The position numbers were made by a program, and so were the translations under genes. From contig NC_070571.1 in NCBI RefSeq assembly GCF_026914185.1, positions 5,208,001 through 5,272,000 on the forward strand: DNA of 64,000 nt. The letters are read 5' to 3'. The stretch is from Puccinia triticina (lineage: Eukaryota > Basidiomycota > Pucciniomycetes > Pucciniales > Pucciniaceae). How positions within the stretch are numbered: the first letter of the stretch is position 1; each line of letters begins with the position of its first letter. The notes under the pieces were generated by a model, which worked only from the letters and a program-made list of their open reading frames with translations, had not been told where the DNA came from and did no database searches. Below, piece by piece: positions 21,476 to 33,330 of this stretch.

Positions 21476-24400
21476 ATGCCACCCCCACAACCGCCCCAGC
21501 CACCACCACAATGGAAACACTCCCCAGAAGAGATCATCAGCCTCACCAAACAGGCCATCCAGCACTCACGAGACAAGCTAGACCAGATCGCAGCCACCAC
21601 CCCAGAACAGGCCAACTTCAACACAGTCATCCTGCCACTCGCCGACAACGACCTCATCACCACCACCCCCGAATGCTTGGTAAGCAGCCAAACCAAGCCA
21701 TCCGCCGAGATGCTCAACTGGCTAACACCCTCCCAAAGACCTTCTACCAATACGTATCCCCAGAGGAAGAGCTCAGGAAGGCGGCCACCGAAGCAGACAA
21801 GCTCATCCAGGAGTACGACCTCGAAGTATGCTCGCGGATGGACATCTACCACGCACTGCTGGCCGCCAAGAAAAACATCAACCACCACTCACTCGACGAC
21901 GAATCAATCCGGCTCATCGAGAAACTGTCGATCGAACGCACCAGGAACGGCCTCCATCTCGACCAGGACGCCCGGCTGAAATTCAACACGCTCAAGAACA
22001 AGATCAATAACCTGGCCATCGACTTCCAGAAGAACCTGAACGAAGAGCAAGGCAAGATCTGGTTCACCCCCGAGGCAAGTATCCTGCCATCATCATCACC
22101 ACCAACCACATCCAGCTCACATCCTCTGCATCAAACAACAGGAACTAGAAGGTGTCCCAGAGGACGTCCTCTCCGGCTTCGAGAAAGACGATCAAGGCAG
22201 GCTGGCCATGACCTTCAAGACACCCGACTACACACCCGTCATCCAGGTAAGCAGCATCCACCCTGCCCCCAAACACCACCACACAACACTCACCCCCACC
22301 GATCCCCAGTATGCGGTCCGACCCGAGACACGCAAGAGAGCCTCCCTAGGCTACGACTCGCGCGCAGAGATCAACGTGCCCATCCTCGAGGAGATCATCA
22401 ACCTCCGGCGAGAGGCCGCCGCCGCACTGGGCAAACCCAACTGGGCCGCCCATGCGCTCGAGATCAAGATGGCCAAGGAGGTCAAGACCGTCGCCGGATT
22501 CTTGGACGACCTGCGCACGAAGATCCAGCCCATCGCCCAGAAAGAGCGCCGCGAACTGCTCAAGATCAAGGCCGAGGAAGTCCAGAAATTGGGCTTGGAC
22601 ACCGATCCGAGCAAGCTCTACGTCTGGGTAAGTGTTCCTAAAAAAACACACACACAAAAAACATGCACAAAACAAAATACACAAAAAAAATACACATACA
22701 AAAAAAACATACACGAAAAAACACACAAAAAACACACGAAAAAAAAACACAACAAAAAACACACAACAAAAAACACACAAAAAAACACACAAAAAAATAC
22801 ATAATAAAAACACAAAAAAAAAAAACACAAAAAACACACACACAAAAAAACACACGCAAAAAACACCGTTGTAGTCGAAAAACTCATTGGTTTCTGTGGG
22901 TTGTATAGGACTACCGATACTACGACCGCCTGTATACGGAGGGAAACCTGGACCTGAAGGCAGAGCTCGTCAAGGAGTACTTCCCCGTATCGGTAGTGGT
23001 GGAAGTCATCCTGGAGACATACCAAGCGCTGCTCTCGGTCAAGTTCTTCCAAGTCAAGGAGGCCGAGCTGTGGCACCCCAATGCCTCCCAATGGGCCGTC
23101 TGGGACTCGGCGGCCGTCGAGGATGGCCGGGCCTCCACCAAGGGCGAAGGCTTCCTGGGCTGTCAGTCCCATACCGTCCATCATATCCACTTCGAAGCTT
23201 AGTCTATCCGTCTCTCTCCTAGATTTACATCTGGATCTCGAGCCCAGAGCCAATAAGTACGGCCATGCCGCCGTCTGGGGTCTGCTCCCGGGCTACGAGA
23301 AGAAGGACGGCTCCCGGCACTACCCTGTAGCGGCCATGTACGTTCCTCTCTCTCTCTCTCTCGCGGTTCCTGGAAATGCACATCTTGCTCATTGAGGGTG
23401 TTCATCAGGGTGGCCAACTTGGCCAAAGGGACCGCCCAGAAGCCGGCCTTGCTGACCCACGACAGCGTGGTCACCTTCTTCCACGAGATGGTCGGTCCTT
23501 GACAGTCTCTCTCTCTTATTAAGCCAGTCAACTGACGTTGCTTGAATCCGACAGGGCCACGTCTTCCACCAACTGTGCAGCCAGACCAAATGTATGTCAC
23601 CCGAGCCCACACACATACACTATCTAGCGAAGTTAAGCTGATGTCTGGGGTCGGCAGATTCGCGCTTCCACGGGACCAGCGTGGCCCGAGACTTCGTCGA
23701 GGCGCCCTCGCAGATGCTCGAGAACTGGTGCTGGACGGAGAGCCAGTTGGTGAAGATGTCCCAGCACTATCTGCGCAAGGAGGAGAAGCTGCCCAAGGAG
23801 CTCGTCCGCAAGATCATCGCGAGTCGGGATGTCAACTCGGGCTTGTTCAACTTGCGCCAGATCTTCTTCGGCTTGTCTGTCCCTCTCCCTGTGTGTGTGT
23901 GTGTCCCCCCTCCCGGCTGATCGCTTTTTCGATGTGTGGGGGTGTAGGTACGATATGCATGTCCATACTGCGTCTGAGACCGAAAACTTGACCAAGTATT
24001 GGTGCGAGCTGAGGGACCAGATCTCGCTGCTTGACTCCGACGAAGACGCGCGGGCGCCCGGGCAGAGCTCGTTCGGCCACATTGTGGGGTACGCCCGCTC
24101 TCCTCCCCTCCCACTGCCATCCTCACAACTGACCCTCATTTTTTATTTGCATTTTTTTCTCGTAGCGGGTATGATGTAGGTGGTTCCGGCCAGTCTCCTT
24201 ATCCCATACATCTACTGACTTGATTCCACTCCACCACCAACAAATGGTACCCTAGGCGGGATACTACGGTAAGCTGTGCCGGCCGATTCCCCAAAGAGTG
24301 TGAGAGCCAGAAGACTGATGGATCATCCGTTGAACAACAGGATACCTGTATTCGCAGGTCTTTTCGGCAGACATGTACGAGAGCGTGTTCGCCAACGACC

Positions 24401-24549
24401 CGATGTCCGCCGCCGCCGGAACCCGCTACCGGGACGAGATCCTGAAGCCGGGAGGGGCGCGCGACGAGCTCGTCAGTCTTACCAAGTTCCTGGGACGCCC
24501 GCCGAACGACAAGGCCTTCTTGGATCGGCTCCTCAGGAACCAGGTCTGA
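21476..24549 (+). CDS. PRD1: thimet-type oligopeptidase, peptidase family M3
   Basis: This is a zinc endopeptidase that cleaves short peptides in the cytosol or mitochondria (yeast saccharolysin Prd1, human THOP1). Thirteen exons close to 679 residues, the normal family length. They are 21476-21679, 21739-22074, 22142-22246, 22310-22627, 22909-23161, 23223-23337, 23409-23490, 23555-23591, 23658-23874, 23948-24088, 24167-24176, 24256-24268 and 24341-24549. The active site HEMGH (His469, Glu470, His473) is split by an intron after Met471. The third ligand is Glu498 in DFVEAPSQMLENW. The substrate-loop glycines GGYDAGYYGY (603-612) are encoded by two microexons of 10 and 13 nt plus flanking bases. 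Intron 2 has a GC donor, and intron 4 carries a 230 nt A/C repeat. The N-terminus is proline-rich with no clear targeting signal. Nothing looks broken. Confidence 0.95.
22640..22870 (+). repeat. A/C-only simple repeat inside oligopeptidase intron 4
   Basis: Variants of CACAAAAAA fill most of a 281 nt intron (22628-22908), almost without G or T. The long open frames on both strands here are artefacts of this composition. Confidence 0.95.
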
Positions 24550-25722
24550 TCCCTCTCTCCTATCCGCCACTCGCAACCAAAATTCCTCCTTCTTTACGCC
24601 AGCCAACGGGGGTGGCCGATCTCTCTTTCTTTGGGTCGTCTTTCGCAAGTCCATACAGCAGCAAGTAAACAGCATGTACATGTGTGCCCGGTTGTAAAAA
24701 CCTGTACAGATCCGTCCCCGCCCTCGTCGTTCCCGGGCGCCTTTTAATGCCGCTCCTGTTTTCCCTCCCCTTGTGTGCTCGTTTTTTCGCTCCTCCGTGT
24801 TCTCTTTTTTTCTCCGCACAATGGACGCTTGTAGGGTATTTTTGGAGGGGGCAGATATGTGCGAAGCTTCGGTGAACTTCAGCTAGCACTGGGTAGCAGA
24901 CACCAGATGTGCTGAAACACTGTCTCTGGCTCTGTACATCTCATCCCGAGGGTCTGTATGCGATACTCAGGGGATCTGTGGCTGTAACGGCTGACTGGTG
25001 TTGCGGGGCAAGGAGGTCGACGGCGATGATAAGGTTGATTGTAGAGAAATATCAGGAAATGTCCTTCTCGTGTGCACGATAAGATGGCCAGTTTGGAGGA
25101 GATACTATAGATACATGATAGCACGGCTATCGTGGACACACATGTCCTATCTGTCTTCGCCGACCTCCCGGCCTGGCTCTTACTGGGCACCCAACAGCAC
25201 CGGGCTTGCTCAGATGTAAGGTATCTCGACTGCGGGCTGCTACGAGACACGAGTGTTGTACATCGTTCTTATCTCCAGACTTCATTTTCGGCGCCGCGCA
25301 TGTAGATCTGGACGAGCTTGACGAGCTTGACGAGGTGTGTATCAGGGATCGCTCTGGTGAGTGGCACCGGGAGAAAGTGTATCTACACCAGGTGGAATCC
25401 GGACTCGAGCAAGAGCATTCCGCTATCGGTTGCAGCCTCCTGTGGGCATACATCTTTCCTGACAATCCGCCCCTCGTGTACTTGGCAGGCCATGACATCG
25501 TGTACCACTTATACTTGGCAGGCCAATGACACGGCGGTCTTGAGGATATAAAAGGCTCCCCTCGTGGGGGGTGGGACCCGTCCAATCATCCTTCTCACCG
25601 ACCTCTCCCCCACCGCCCGTGTCTAGATCCCAGTAGTTCCCGTGCCAAGCCCGCTTAGTTCGCCGCTCCACAAGGAAACAGTGCCTCCACAAACCGCGTG
25701 TTCATTGGTCCATAGACGAAAG
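24550..25722. other. intergenic and promoter region of the second secreted protein
   Basis: No conserved coding block is seen. A small tandem repeat of TACTTGGCAGGCCA (about 25479 and 25512) and three GACGAGCTT units (near 25314-25335) occur. The promoter of the downstream gene is at the right end. Confidence 0.5.
25521..25553 (+). promoter_or_regulatory. CCAAT box and TATA box of the small secreted protein gene
   Basis: TATAAAA at 25547-25553 lies 170 bp upstream of the start codon at 25723, with a CCAAT motif about 25 bp further up (about 25523). Spacing fits a focused promoter with a 5' UTR of about 130-140 nt. Confidence 0.55.
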
Positions 25723-26194
25723 ATGTTTTCCACTCCAGCGCTGCGCACCCACTGGCTCGCGTGCGTCGTGTTCAGCGTGCTGCTCCAAAGCCTCGTCCTT
25801 CTTGACCGCGTGGCCGGGCTTCCCTCGCAGCCGTCGGCGCTGTTCAGCACGGAGAGGATGGGTAAGCTGCGCGGGCCCTTCTCGCCCGCCCGACCATCGC
25901 GGTGTTGCTGATGATGACTTATGGCTCGGCGTGGATTATTCAGGACTCGCATCGGTCGACAAAGCTGCCGCCGACGCCCCGCAGATCGCAGGTACGTGCC
26001 CTCCCGAGCCCGGGCTCCTTTCTCGCTCGTTCGCGTGCAATCGCTGACCTCCGCCCGATCCCGCTCTCTCTACAGCGCCCCAACAAGCAGCAGCCCAGAC
26101 ATCCAAGCCCGCACCTTTTGACCCGGTCTCGCCGATCAATCCGCCCGGACGCGGCTGCTTTAATCCCGCGGAATACACCGGCTCGTGGTTCTAG
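25723..26194 (+). CDS. small secreted protein, Ala/Pro-rich, candidate effector
   Basis: Three exons, 25723-25861, 25944-25991 and 26076-26194, close in phase 1/1 to 101 residues. The first 32 residues contain a long hydrophobic run (WLACVVFSVLLQSLVLL), consistent with a signal peptide or anchor. The mature part is rich in Ala, Pro and Gln and ends in PGRGCFNPAEYTGSWF with a single cysteine. Splice sites are canonical (GTAAGC, GTACGT, acceptors TTCAG and TACAG). No family was recognised. Secretion is inferred from the N-terminus only. A TATA box lies upstream. Confidence 0.65.
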
Positions 26195-28640
26195 TCTCCG
26201 CCACGGTCCCCGGCGCCCATCGTCCACGCTTTCCTTCGCCACACACAAACTCTCTCTTTTTGTCACTGCCTCTTCTTTTCTATCTCTAGTCACCCTTGTG
26301 GATATAGTCCACCGGCAGCCTCTCCCGGCCCTCTGTCCGTCATACACACATCTAGTTACACCTAAGCCATCGGCGTTTCTGCCTGCGTTTTTCCAACCAA
26401 TTAGCACTTCGTGACCCGCTTTCGTGTCTCGGATTTATACACCTACCCTGATAATGCAGTCCATATAAGCCTCGAACGTCGCAAATTATAGAGAAAGGAT
26501 TATAATGTGATGATAATGATGAGAGAAACAAGATTGGTTATTGTGCCGCGGGAGTAAAGGTGCTTGGGATCATGGAGGATTGATAAAAGATGTCAAAAGA
26601 TGAGTGGTGAAAGAAGGAATTTAGTCCTAAGCCTGCAGGAAGTGTACCATTGCAGTTATACCCGGCGATCCCGAGCTTAACAAAGCCTCCCAGTGAGAGT
26701 CCCAAAGGGGAAGCCCCGCAGGGTCTCCGTCTCACAGAGAGGCTTACCTGCACAAACCTGTATTTGGCCTGAGAGCACCAGGAATCTCAGCCTATATCAG
26801 ACTTTGTTCTTCTGTTTTCATATTTTCAAGATGATTTTTGAATGGTGTGAGAATCCCACCAGGATGAGAGAGTTTCTTGTCAGTGCGCTACTCCTCACAG
26901 TTTTTTTGGCCTTCTAGCTCCAGATCAAACCCCTCATCCTGCTGCTTGAAGCTCTCAAAAGCAGAGGAAAGGGGACCATACAGAGAGAGATGGCATTCAA
27001 TCAAGCCATATGTATTTCTATTCAAACATGTCACTCCATTCACGTTTACAGGAGAAGAGTATTTGAAAGATTGGAATCTTGTTGAAATACAGAACTTTAT
27101 GGTCACATCAGCTGAAATGAGCCTTGCAAAGAGACCTTTTTCCAACTCCCCTGCAGCTCATGAAAGAAGTCCAAATGGCTCCTGCTGGGTAGAGAAGCAG
27201 GCCATTCAAAAACTTCCTGTGGGAAGTAAGGGTTTTGGGGGTACAAAGTTGGCCACCAGCAAAAATCTGAAACTGTTTGTGGGGCTGTCACACCAGATAT
27301 TAGGGATTGCATGCAAGTTCCTGCCTGACAGGAGGTACACTCCAGCAGGCAAGACTAGACTTGTGATACATCTAAGGCTATCAGATTCAATGGGTCAGAG
27401 GCTTTTTTTTTTAAAAATACCAGTTGGGTATTCTCAGGTATAAAAGTTGGGACACTCAGCCAATCTCACGGGGACCCAGGGCCATGGGTATTTTTTGGCA
27501 GCAAAATCTCCCAAGATGACTTCCTCAGATCTTTTTGCATTCCTTTTTTGGATGAAGACACATCCAAAAGAGTACAAATTTTTTTGGAAAAAAGAAGAGA
27601 AAAGCACACACATTTAATGTTATGGTCTGTTCTGTGGAGAGGAAGCGCGGATCAGGGCTCTGGGGTTTCAGGATTCTATATAATAGATTGCAGGATCAGG
27701 ATGACAGTCTGTGTCAGCCGCCTACTAGTCCAGACAAAGCAGACGTTGACAAACCACGGACCGTCGCAAGCGCTGACGGCCCGCAGAAAATTAAGAGCAC
27801 AAAAGCTGCTGAAGTAAGCATCTTTTCCCAGGTGGATAGATCGTAGATATACCGGTGGGCATCGGCCCACAAGTCAGCCCAGCACACCTGGGGTATAAGT
27901 ACTGGGGAACCTTCCTACCAAGAAGATCCCCAGATCAGCTACCAAACCCAACATTATTGTTGTATTCGACCAATTACGCCGAACACAACAATTGGGGTTA
28001 TTTCCTGATCCACCTTTCTTATTCTCATTCTCTGTGCGCTTGACCCGACTCCCCGTTTCTACTAGGTAAGTCGGGCTTTTCCCTTTTTCTCTCTTCCCTG
28101 TCCTAGACAGGACCCATCCCACGAGTCCCTAGGAATTCGGTTGTATACGCTCAACCAGCCCCTTCAGACGGAGGCGCAGCTTTCTTCCTTGCGCTGCGGC
28201 CAAGTCGAGCTTCAACAGACGTTGTTACAGCTGAGATCAGCTGAAAACCTTAGAACATATCTAAGGTTAATATTCAGGGCACGGCCACAATAGAGACCTG
28301 CCCTGACAGTCTGGATCTCCTGCGTCTTGAACCTTGATAGTGTGGTCCATGATGTCAGCCACAGAGTACATGTCACAGTACCTTACACGTACCAAGTACC
28401 TGCAATTGTTCACATTACATATAGTACATTCCTTTTTACACCTTTATTACATATGTATATCATTAGATACAAGCTTAAGAATGTACTCCTGTTATACATT
28501 ATATTACAGATAACCATAGTTAAAGACAGTTACCATAATGTACTGTTGTTATGAGAGTTAAGTTACGTGCAACAGTAAGATTACAATACATTGTAATATT
28601 ACTGTACACGTGAAATACCCCAAGACAGATATCACTCATT
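26195..28640. other. intergenic desert, no gene recognised
   Basis: An open frame of 188 codons at 26877-27443 has no coding signature. Around 27890-28080 the sequence (GGGGTATAAGTACTGGGG, then CCGAACACAACAATTGGGG and a pyrimidine-rich end) resembles an LTR promoter and end, but ends were not fixed. A near-perfect 47 bp palindrome around ATTACAAT...ATTGTAAT lies at 28564-28611. Confidence 0.45.
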
Positions 28641-28646
28641 TATCCC

Positions 28647-29270
28647 CTGTTACGCCTCAGTCCCCATTTACATAATATATTGGTTATGATATAAATACAT
28701 AAACAATACATGATGTAATCCAATTCAAAGAGCACTGAATGGAATCAATGATTGGTTATGATCAGCTAGTGTGCACAGCTACTGATCCAGGATCAGTACT
28801 GATCATTACACTGCCCTGATCATTTCCAATGTTGATCCTCATGAGGATCTGCTTCCCTTGAGCGCTTCCAGTTCCCCCCTGGTCCTGAAGCGCCTCCAAG
28901 CGCCTCATATTTCCTCCTGCTCTTTCCCCTCTATATAAACACGCCCCTCAGGACTGTTTATCCCTCAGAATATTATTACAGCAAAGTTTAACCCATACTA
29001 TAGTTAAACAGTGCTTTCATTCTCACCCATCATTCAATTCAGGAATACTCTCAACTCTTGATTACCCTTACCTTTCTGTAGGTAAAACCACGAACCCAAG
29101 TTGAGTTATTCCTTGGATGCCTATTAACACCCTGTGTTGATCTGGATGCGCCTTAATTGAGCAAGCCTCTCAGTCAAGATTAATGATAGATTGAAACCTT
29201 TTACAGGTCTTACCACAAATCCATTGGCTCATCCTTGGCATCTTACACCATCATCTTGATAGTAACAACC
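28647..29270 (+). mobile_element. possible solo LTR (TGTTAC...GTAACA)
   Basis: The segment begins TGTTACGCCTCAG and ends CTTGATAGTAACA, giving TG...CA ends with a short inverted repeat. A good TATA box (CTATATAAACACG, about 28931-28943) lies inside. No matching 5 bp duplication was found outside the ends, so this is a tentative call. Confidence 0.3.
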
Positions 29271-30766
29271 CTCTCAGACACGGTTAGTTACATACAGGCT
29301 GACACATGAAATGTACGTGTAAGCTATGTACATATGAGAGCCCATGCTACAGCTCAGAAAATTAGGGGCTTAATTAACTAATCAACTCCCACAAATTACA
29401 TCCCAACTCCTAAAACGGAATTTTGGGAGTTGGAATGTAATTCCACCAGATAGAATGGGAGTTGATGATGTGATTCCTATTGAGACTAGGGAGGCTCAAA
29501 CTCTGTAGATTCCATGTAGAACTCTCCTCTGCCTGGGATTGTCCTGGGAAGAGGAGTATGGTTCGTGCTGCAGCGAGTCACGGAGATGCCTGTGAGTGTG
29601 ACATCTATGTCACAACAATTCCCCATAAATGTATATGATCATTTTTTTGTCACCTGCAGGGGAGTTGGACACAAATTCCCCACTTGAGAAAGGGAGTTGT
29701 TCCCCCAAAATGATCCCATGGGAGTCAGTGTGCAAACCACACTTTGTTTCCCACAATCAACCATGATTGACTCCCAACCACCAACACAAATGGACCTCAC
29801 GCATGCACCTACACACCTCCCCAACCAATTGATCAATCCCCAAGCACACACACATTGACCTCAGACCCTCCTAGCTACACCACAGGAGCAGTCCAACATT
29901 GGGTCATCAGATGACCTGGAGGTTAATCAAACATTGCGCTTTTGCATGCAGGGCAACGTGACACACGGTTAGCGCATCCTTAACCAAAAATTGGTTCTGG
30001 TGGTTTTGGTGGGGAGGACGTTCATTTAACTGGTGTTACGCAACATTGATTCAACATTGCCAGCCAAGTGGGCCAAGTCAAAAGCAGTTTCAACGCTTGG
30101 AGTCAAACCTGTCTGATTGCTGATCAACCTTGGAAGCCCAGGGGTGATCTTAGCCAACTATTCAAAAAACCTTCCTTGAGAATAGGTGCCGAGTTATCCA
30201 CACTATCAAGTATTGCCTTATTCGATTCATTAGATTCCACTATGAATCTTCAAGTTGTTTAGCTGAGCTTTTTTCAAAAAAAAAAAAAAAATCAGAGACT
30301 TTGTGGGGCATCATCAAAAGCCTGAAAACAAGCAGCAAAAGGTTTTTTCATGCTGTTAACTTAATCTTGTGGCAGAACGTCAACTGGACACAAGGGTCTC
30401 CTCAATGCTCTGCCAAATTGTTGAGAGAACAGTGGCCCGGCTCCAGTTCCCTCAACAGATTGGCAGACGTTGAGGGAACTTGTGTGTTCAGAGAACAGCC
30501 TGGTTCTGGGCCACTGTTCCCTCAACGCTTTGGAAGAGCGTTGGGAGAACTGGGTCCCAGAACCGCCCCATTGTTAGAATAATCTTTGCGTTGAGGGAGG
30601 GTTCTGACAATGTACCAGAACCCCCAATGCAAAAATGACGTCTTCTGGGTTTAAAGCACGTTTTCCTCCCTTGAGTTTCCAGCAGACGTTCAATATTTTG
30701 TCAAGTGTTGAGGGAACACTTGAGATTTCCTCAATTGCTCCTGTGGTGTAGAACCTACACATCAAG
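29271..30766. other. intergenic with short inverted repeats
   Basis: No gene was recognised. Between 30420 and 30720 the motif GTTGAGGGAAC recurs in both orientations. GAACAGTGGCCC at 30427 is mirrored by GGGCCACTGTTC near 30508, suggesting a small hairpin element. Confidence 0.45.
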
Positions 30767-32740
30767 ATGTTCAACAAAGCTCTCTCCCTCACCAAAATTA
30801 CCTCCCCAGCCTCTGAAAATGCCACCCTAGATCCAGAACTTCTGAAACTCACCCAAGAAATCCTTCAAGCACACAAGGAAGAGGAAGAAAACAACCAATC
30901 AAGATAAAGAGAAGAAAATCAAGAAACTCAAGAAAAAATATGTGAAGAATTGAAAGCAGAAGTTATGATAGAATCCTGCTCAAGCCTCTTAGATAGAAAT
31001 AGTTCAGATGATGTATTAGATAGCAGTGAATGTAATGAAGAGATAATTCTGCAAAAAATGATGAAAACACTCAAAAAAAGGGGCCGGCTTTATGCACTCC
31101 AAATATTTACTACATGCACTCCAAAAAAGGAGTGAACTTGTGTCTACTCCAATAAATGTTGGAGTGAACTTGTGTCTACTCCAATAAATGTTGGAGTGAA
31201 CAAAGTTTCACTCCAAAAGTGGGTTAAATTGGAGTGTTCAGAAGTTCACTCCAATATATATTTGGAGTGAACCTTGGTTCACTCCAAAAGTGGGCTAAAT
31301 TGGAGTGTTCAGAAGTTCACTCCAATATTTATTGGAGTGGAAACTTGTGCACTCCAAGCTTGAAACTTGGTATGTTTCAAGATTGGAGTGTACTACTGTA
31401 CACTCCAATAATGGCCTGTACCATACAAATTCTGTTTTTCTTGCGCAGAGAAAACATTTTTTTTTTTTGCACTTTTCTGGTTTTTCAAAAAACTCTCATT
31501 CGGAAAAACAGATTTCAATAATGGGTACCACAACCATCACTTCAGATTCCACATCCGCACTGCTCCTCCACCATCCATCTCAATCATCATAACACCAGAA
31601 GACAATCTTTGGTACGCTCACAAATCTTCATGAGCAGGGAAGGGGTCATCGTGGTGCTTTCCCTACTCATGAACACCTTGGACAATCATTGGTACCCTGG
31701 TAAATCTTCAGACCGGTCCAAGAGGGAGGAGGCCTGCAATCACTCATCTAGTCAAAGAGGAACTCCCTCCTCCTGTTGTCAGAGGCAATGGGAGGATCAA
31801 AATATAATCCCCTCGTCTTTCCTGTTGGATTGATTTAGCTCTATAAATATGTCCAAGGGGAGGGAAGGAGGAGGGATCCGAGGTTTGCTCCTCCTTCCTA
31901 TGGCAAATATATTTCTTGTTCCATTGAGTTCCTTTTTTTCTCTCGGAACAATCAACTTCTGTTTGGAGAGAAAGGAGAATTCCTCTCCAAACAATAGTAC
32001 AGAGCGGTCCGTGTGGGAAGAGGGACAAGACCGGTCCAAGGGAAAAGAGGAGAGATGAAGGAATCTTTTTTCCTTGGTCCAATTCAATTGTAGCAAACTC
32101 CGTTCAATTCCAGTGAGTCTGAGCCTATTTATCTGCTCTTTTTCAATGGGAATCACTGGCCCCACTTTTTTGGAGTGCCCAGACTGCAGTGGTCCACACT
32201 TCAAAAGAAAACATGGAGTAGGTTGAACTCCACTGCACAGTTTGAGTGCCTCACTTTATACTAAATTTTTGGAGTGCACAAGTTTTCACTCCAAATATAT
32301 ATTGGAGTGAACTTCTGAACACTCCAATTTAGCCCACTTTTGTAGTGAACCTTTGCTCACTCCAGCATTTATTGAAGTAGACACAAGTTCACCCCTTTTT
32401 TGGAGTGCATAAAGCCAGCCCCCCCAAAAAAACTAAAACACTCAAAAAAAAAACTGCTCTGAAATCAATTGAAGAAAAAACTCCTAGAAAACATCAAGAG
32501 GAAGACAAAGAAGATGACAACAAAGACAAAACATCCCAACCAGTGGCCAAATTTGTGGTGAACTTTCATGAAGACACCTATATGAGGTTGACCGTTGATA
32601 TGGCAACTGGCAATCCACTGTGGATTTTCCCCATGCCTCCCAATGGCAATCACAAAACTCTAGACAACATATCTGTGACTTTTGCAGAGTTTGTGGCACA
32701 TCATGGATATCCTGTTGCAACCAGGAGGAGCAGACCATAG
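30767..32740 (+). pseudogene. repeat-type ORF split by a nested TIR element
   Basis: The 5' part starts MFNKALSLTKITSPASEN, has an in-frame TAA at 30905, stays open as a charged Glu/Ser-rich stretch and runs to KMMKTLKK at 31078. After the inserted element the same frame resumes as TKTLKKKTALKSIEEK (32432 on). It continues with a Lys/Glu/Asp-rich part and a conserved-looking block NPLWIFPMPPNGN to a stop at 32740. The KTLKK codons are duplicated on both sides of the insertion. The protein is of unknown family and probably belongs to another mobile element. Confidence 0.5.
31080..32434. mobile_element. nested DNA element with about 200 bp terminal inverted repeats
   Basis: The left end GGCCGGCTTTATGCACTCC and right end GGAGTGCATAAAGCCAGCC are inverted. 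The similarity extends inward about 200 bp (31080-31300 versus 32225-32425), built of GGAGTGAAC and TTCACTCC motifs, with an extra tandem copy of about 33 bp in the left arm. The flanks carry the same 15 bp AAAACACTCAAAAAA (31064 and 32435). No transposase is encoded, so it is non-autonomous. Because of A-runs the true target duplication could be 9 bp or more, which would suit a Mutator-like element. Confidence 0.75.
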
Positions 32741-32916
32741 CACATCAAATCAAATCAATTTGAGTATTCGTATTCAAATTTGATTTGAGTCAAATAATGC
32801 CTGGGCAAATTTAAGCTCGAATATTTGAATAAATTCAAATAATGGCTCAAAGGGGCGCGTAGAGGGCCAATGCAAGATTTCCTGGGGCCCAAAGGCCCCA
32901 GATGAGTTTAAAATGG
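32741..32916. other. short AT-rich spacer
   Basis: It contains ATTCAAAT-type repeats in alternating orientation. Nothing else is seen. Confidence 0.4.
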
Positions 32917-33170
32917 CCCAACAGTGGGTCAGCTACGCTAACCATAGCTGTTAGCGTAGCGTAGTGCAGCGCAAACCATAGCTATTAGCATAGCGTAGCA
33001 CAGCGCAATTGCGCTGTTTTTTAGCGTAGCGTTAGCGCAATTGCGCGCAACTGCGCTGACGCTACGCGCACAGGGCGCAAAGCTATTTTAGCTTCTAACG
33101 TACCGTTAGCATAGATACGCGCAATTGCGCTAACGCTAAGCACGCAGGACGCAAAAGAGCGCGCGCTAAG
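32917..33170. mobile_element. TTAGCGTAGCG-type miniature element, partial
   Basis: It starts CAACAGTGGGTCAGCTACGC, like the left end of the element at 53456, and continues as dense TTAGCGTAGCG and GCGCAATTGCGC palindromes. The right inverted end is not found, so the copy is truncated or diverged. Confidence 0.55.
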
Positions 33171-33330
33171 CTGCATCCTCCACTATCAAAAGTGTGTCTG
33201 CCACTATGAAAAGTGCATCCGCCACTATCAAAAGTGCGTCCACCACTATCAAAAGTGTGTCCGGCACTCTGAATAGTGTGTCTGCCATTATGAGATATGC
33301 CTCCAGCAATATTGTAAGTGTCTTTGGCAC
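33171..33330 (+). repeat. 21 bp tandem repeat (about 6-7 units)
   Basis: Units of the form GCCACTATCAAAAGTGTGTCC follow one another with a few changes. The half-sites CACTATC and AAAAGTG are partly self-complementary. Both strands stay open because 21 is a multiple of three. Confidence 0.85.

Noticed and set aside
21010..21888. 292-codon open frame on the minus strand across the microsatellite and oligopeptidase exon 1
   Set aside because: It is the antisense shadow of exon 1-2 and the GAC/GAT repeat (long His/Arg/Val runs); the plus strand has the conserved M3 protein.
22346..23253. Long minus-strand frames (169 and 211 codons) rich in Phe/Val/Cys
   Set aside because: They are produced by the A/C-only intron repeat and antisense of M3 exons.
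26877..27443. 188-codon plus-strand open frame
   Set aside because: No recognisable block, no splice context and no paralog in the window; probably chance in a repeat region.
33171..33330. Tandem array considered as CRISPR-like
   Set aside because: Units are contiguous 21 bp repeats without spacers, in a eukaryotic genome.
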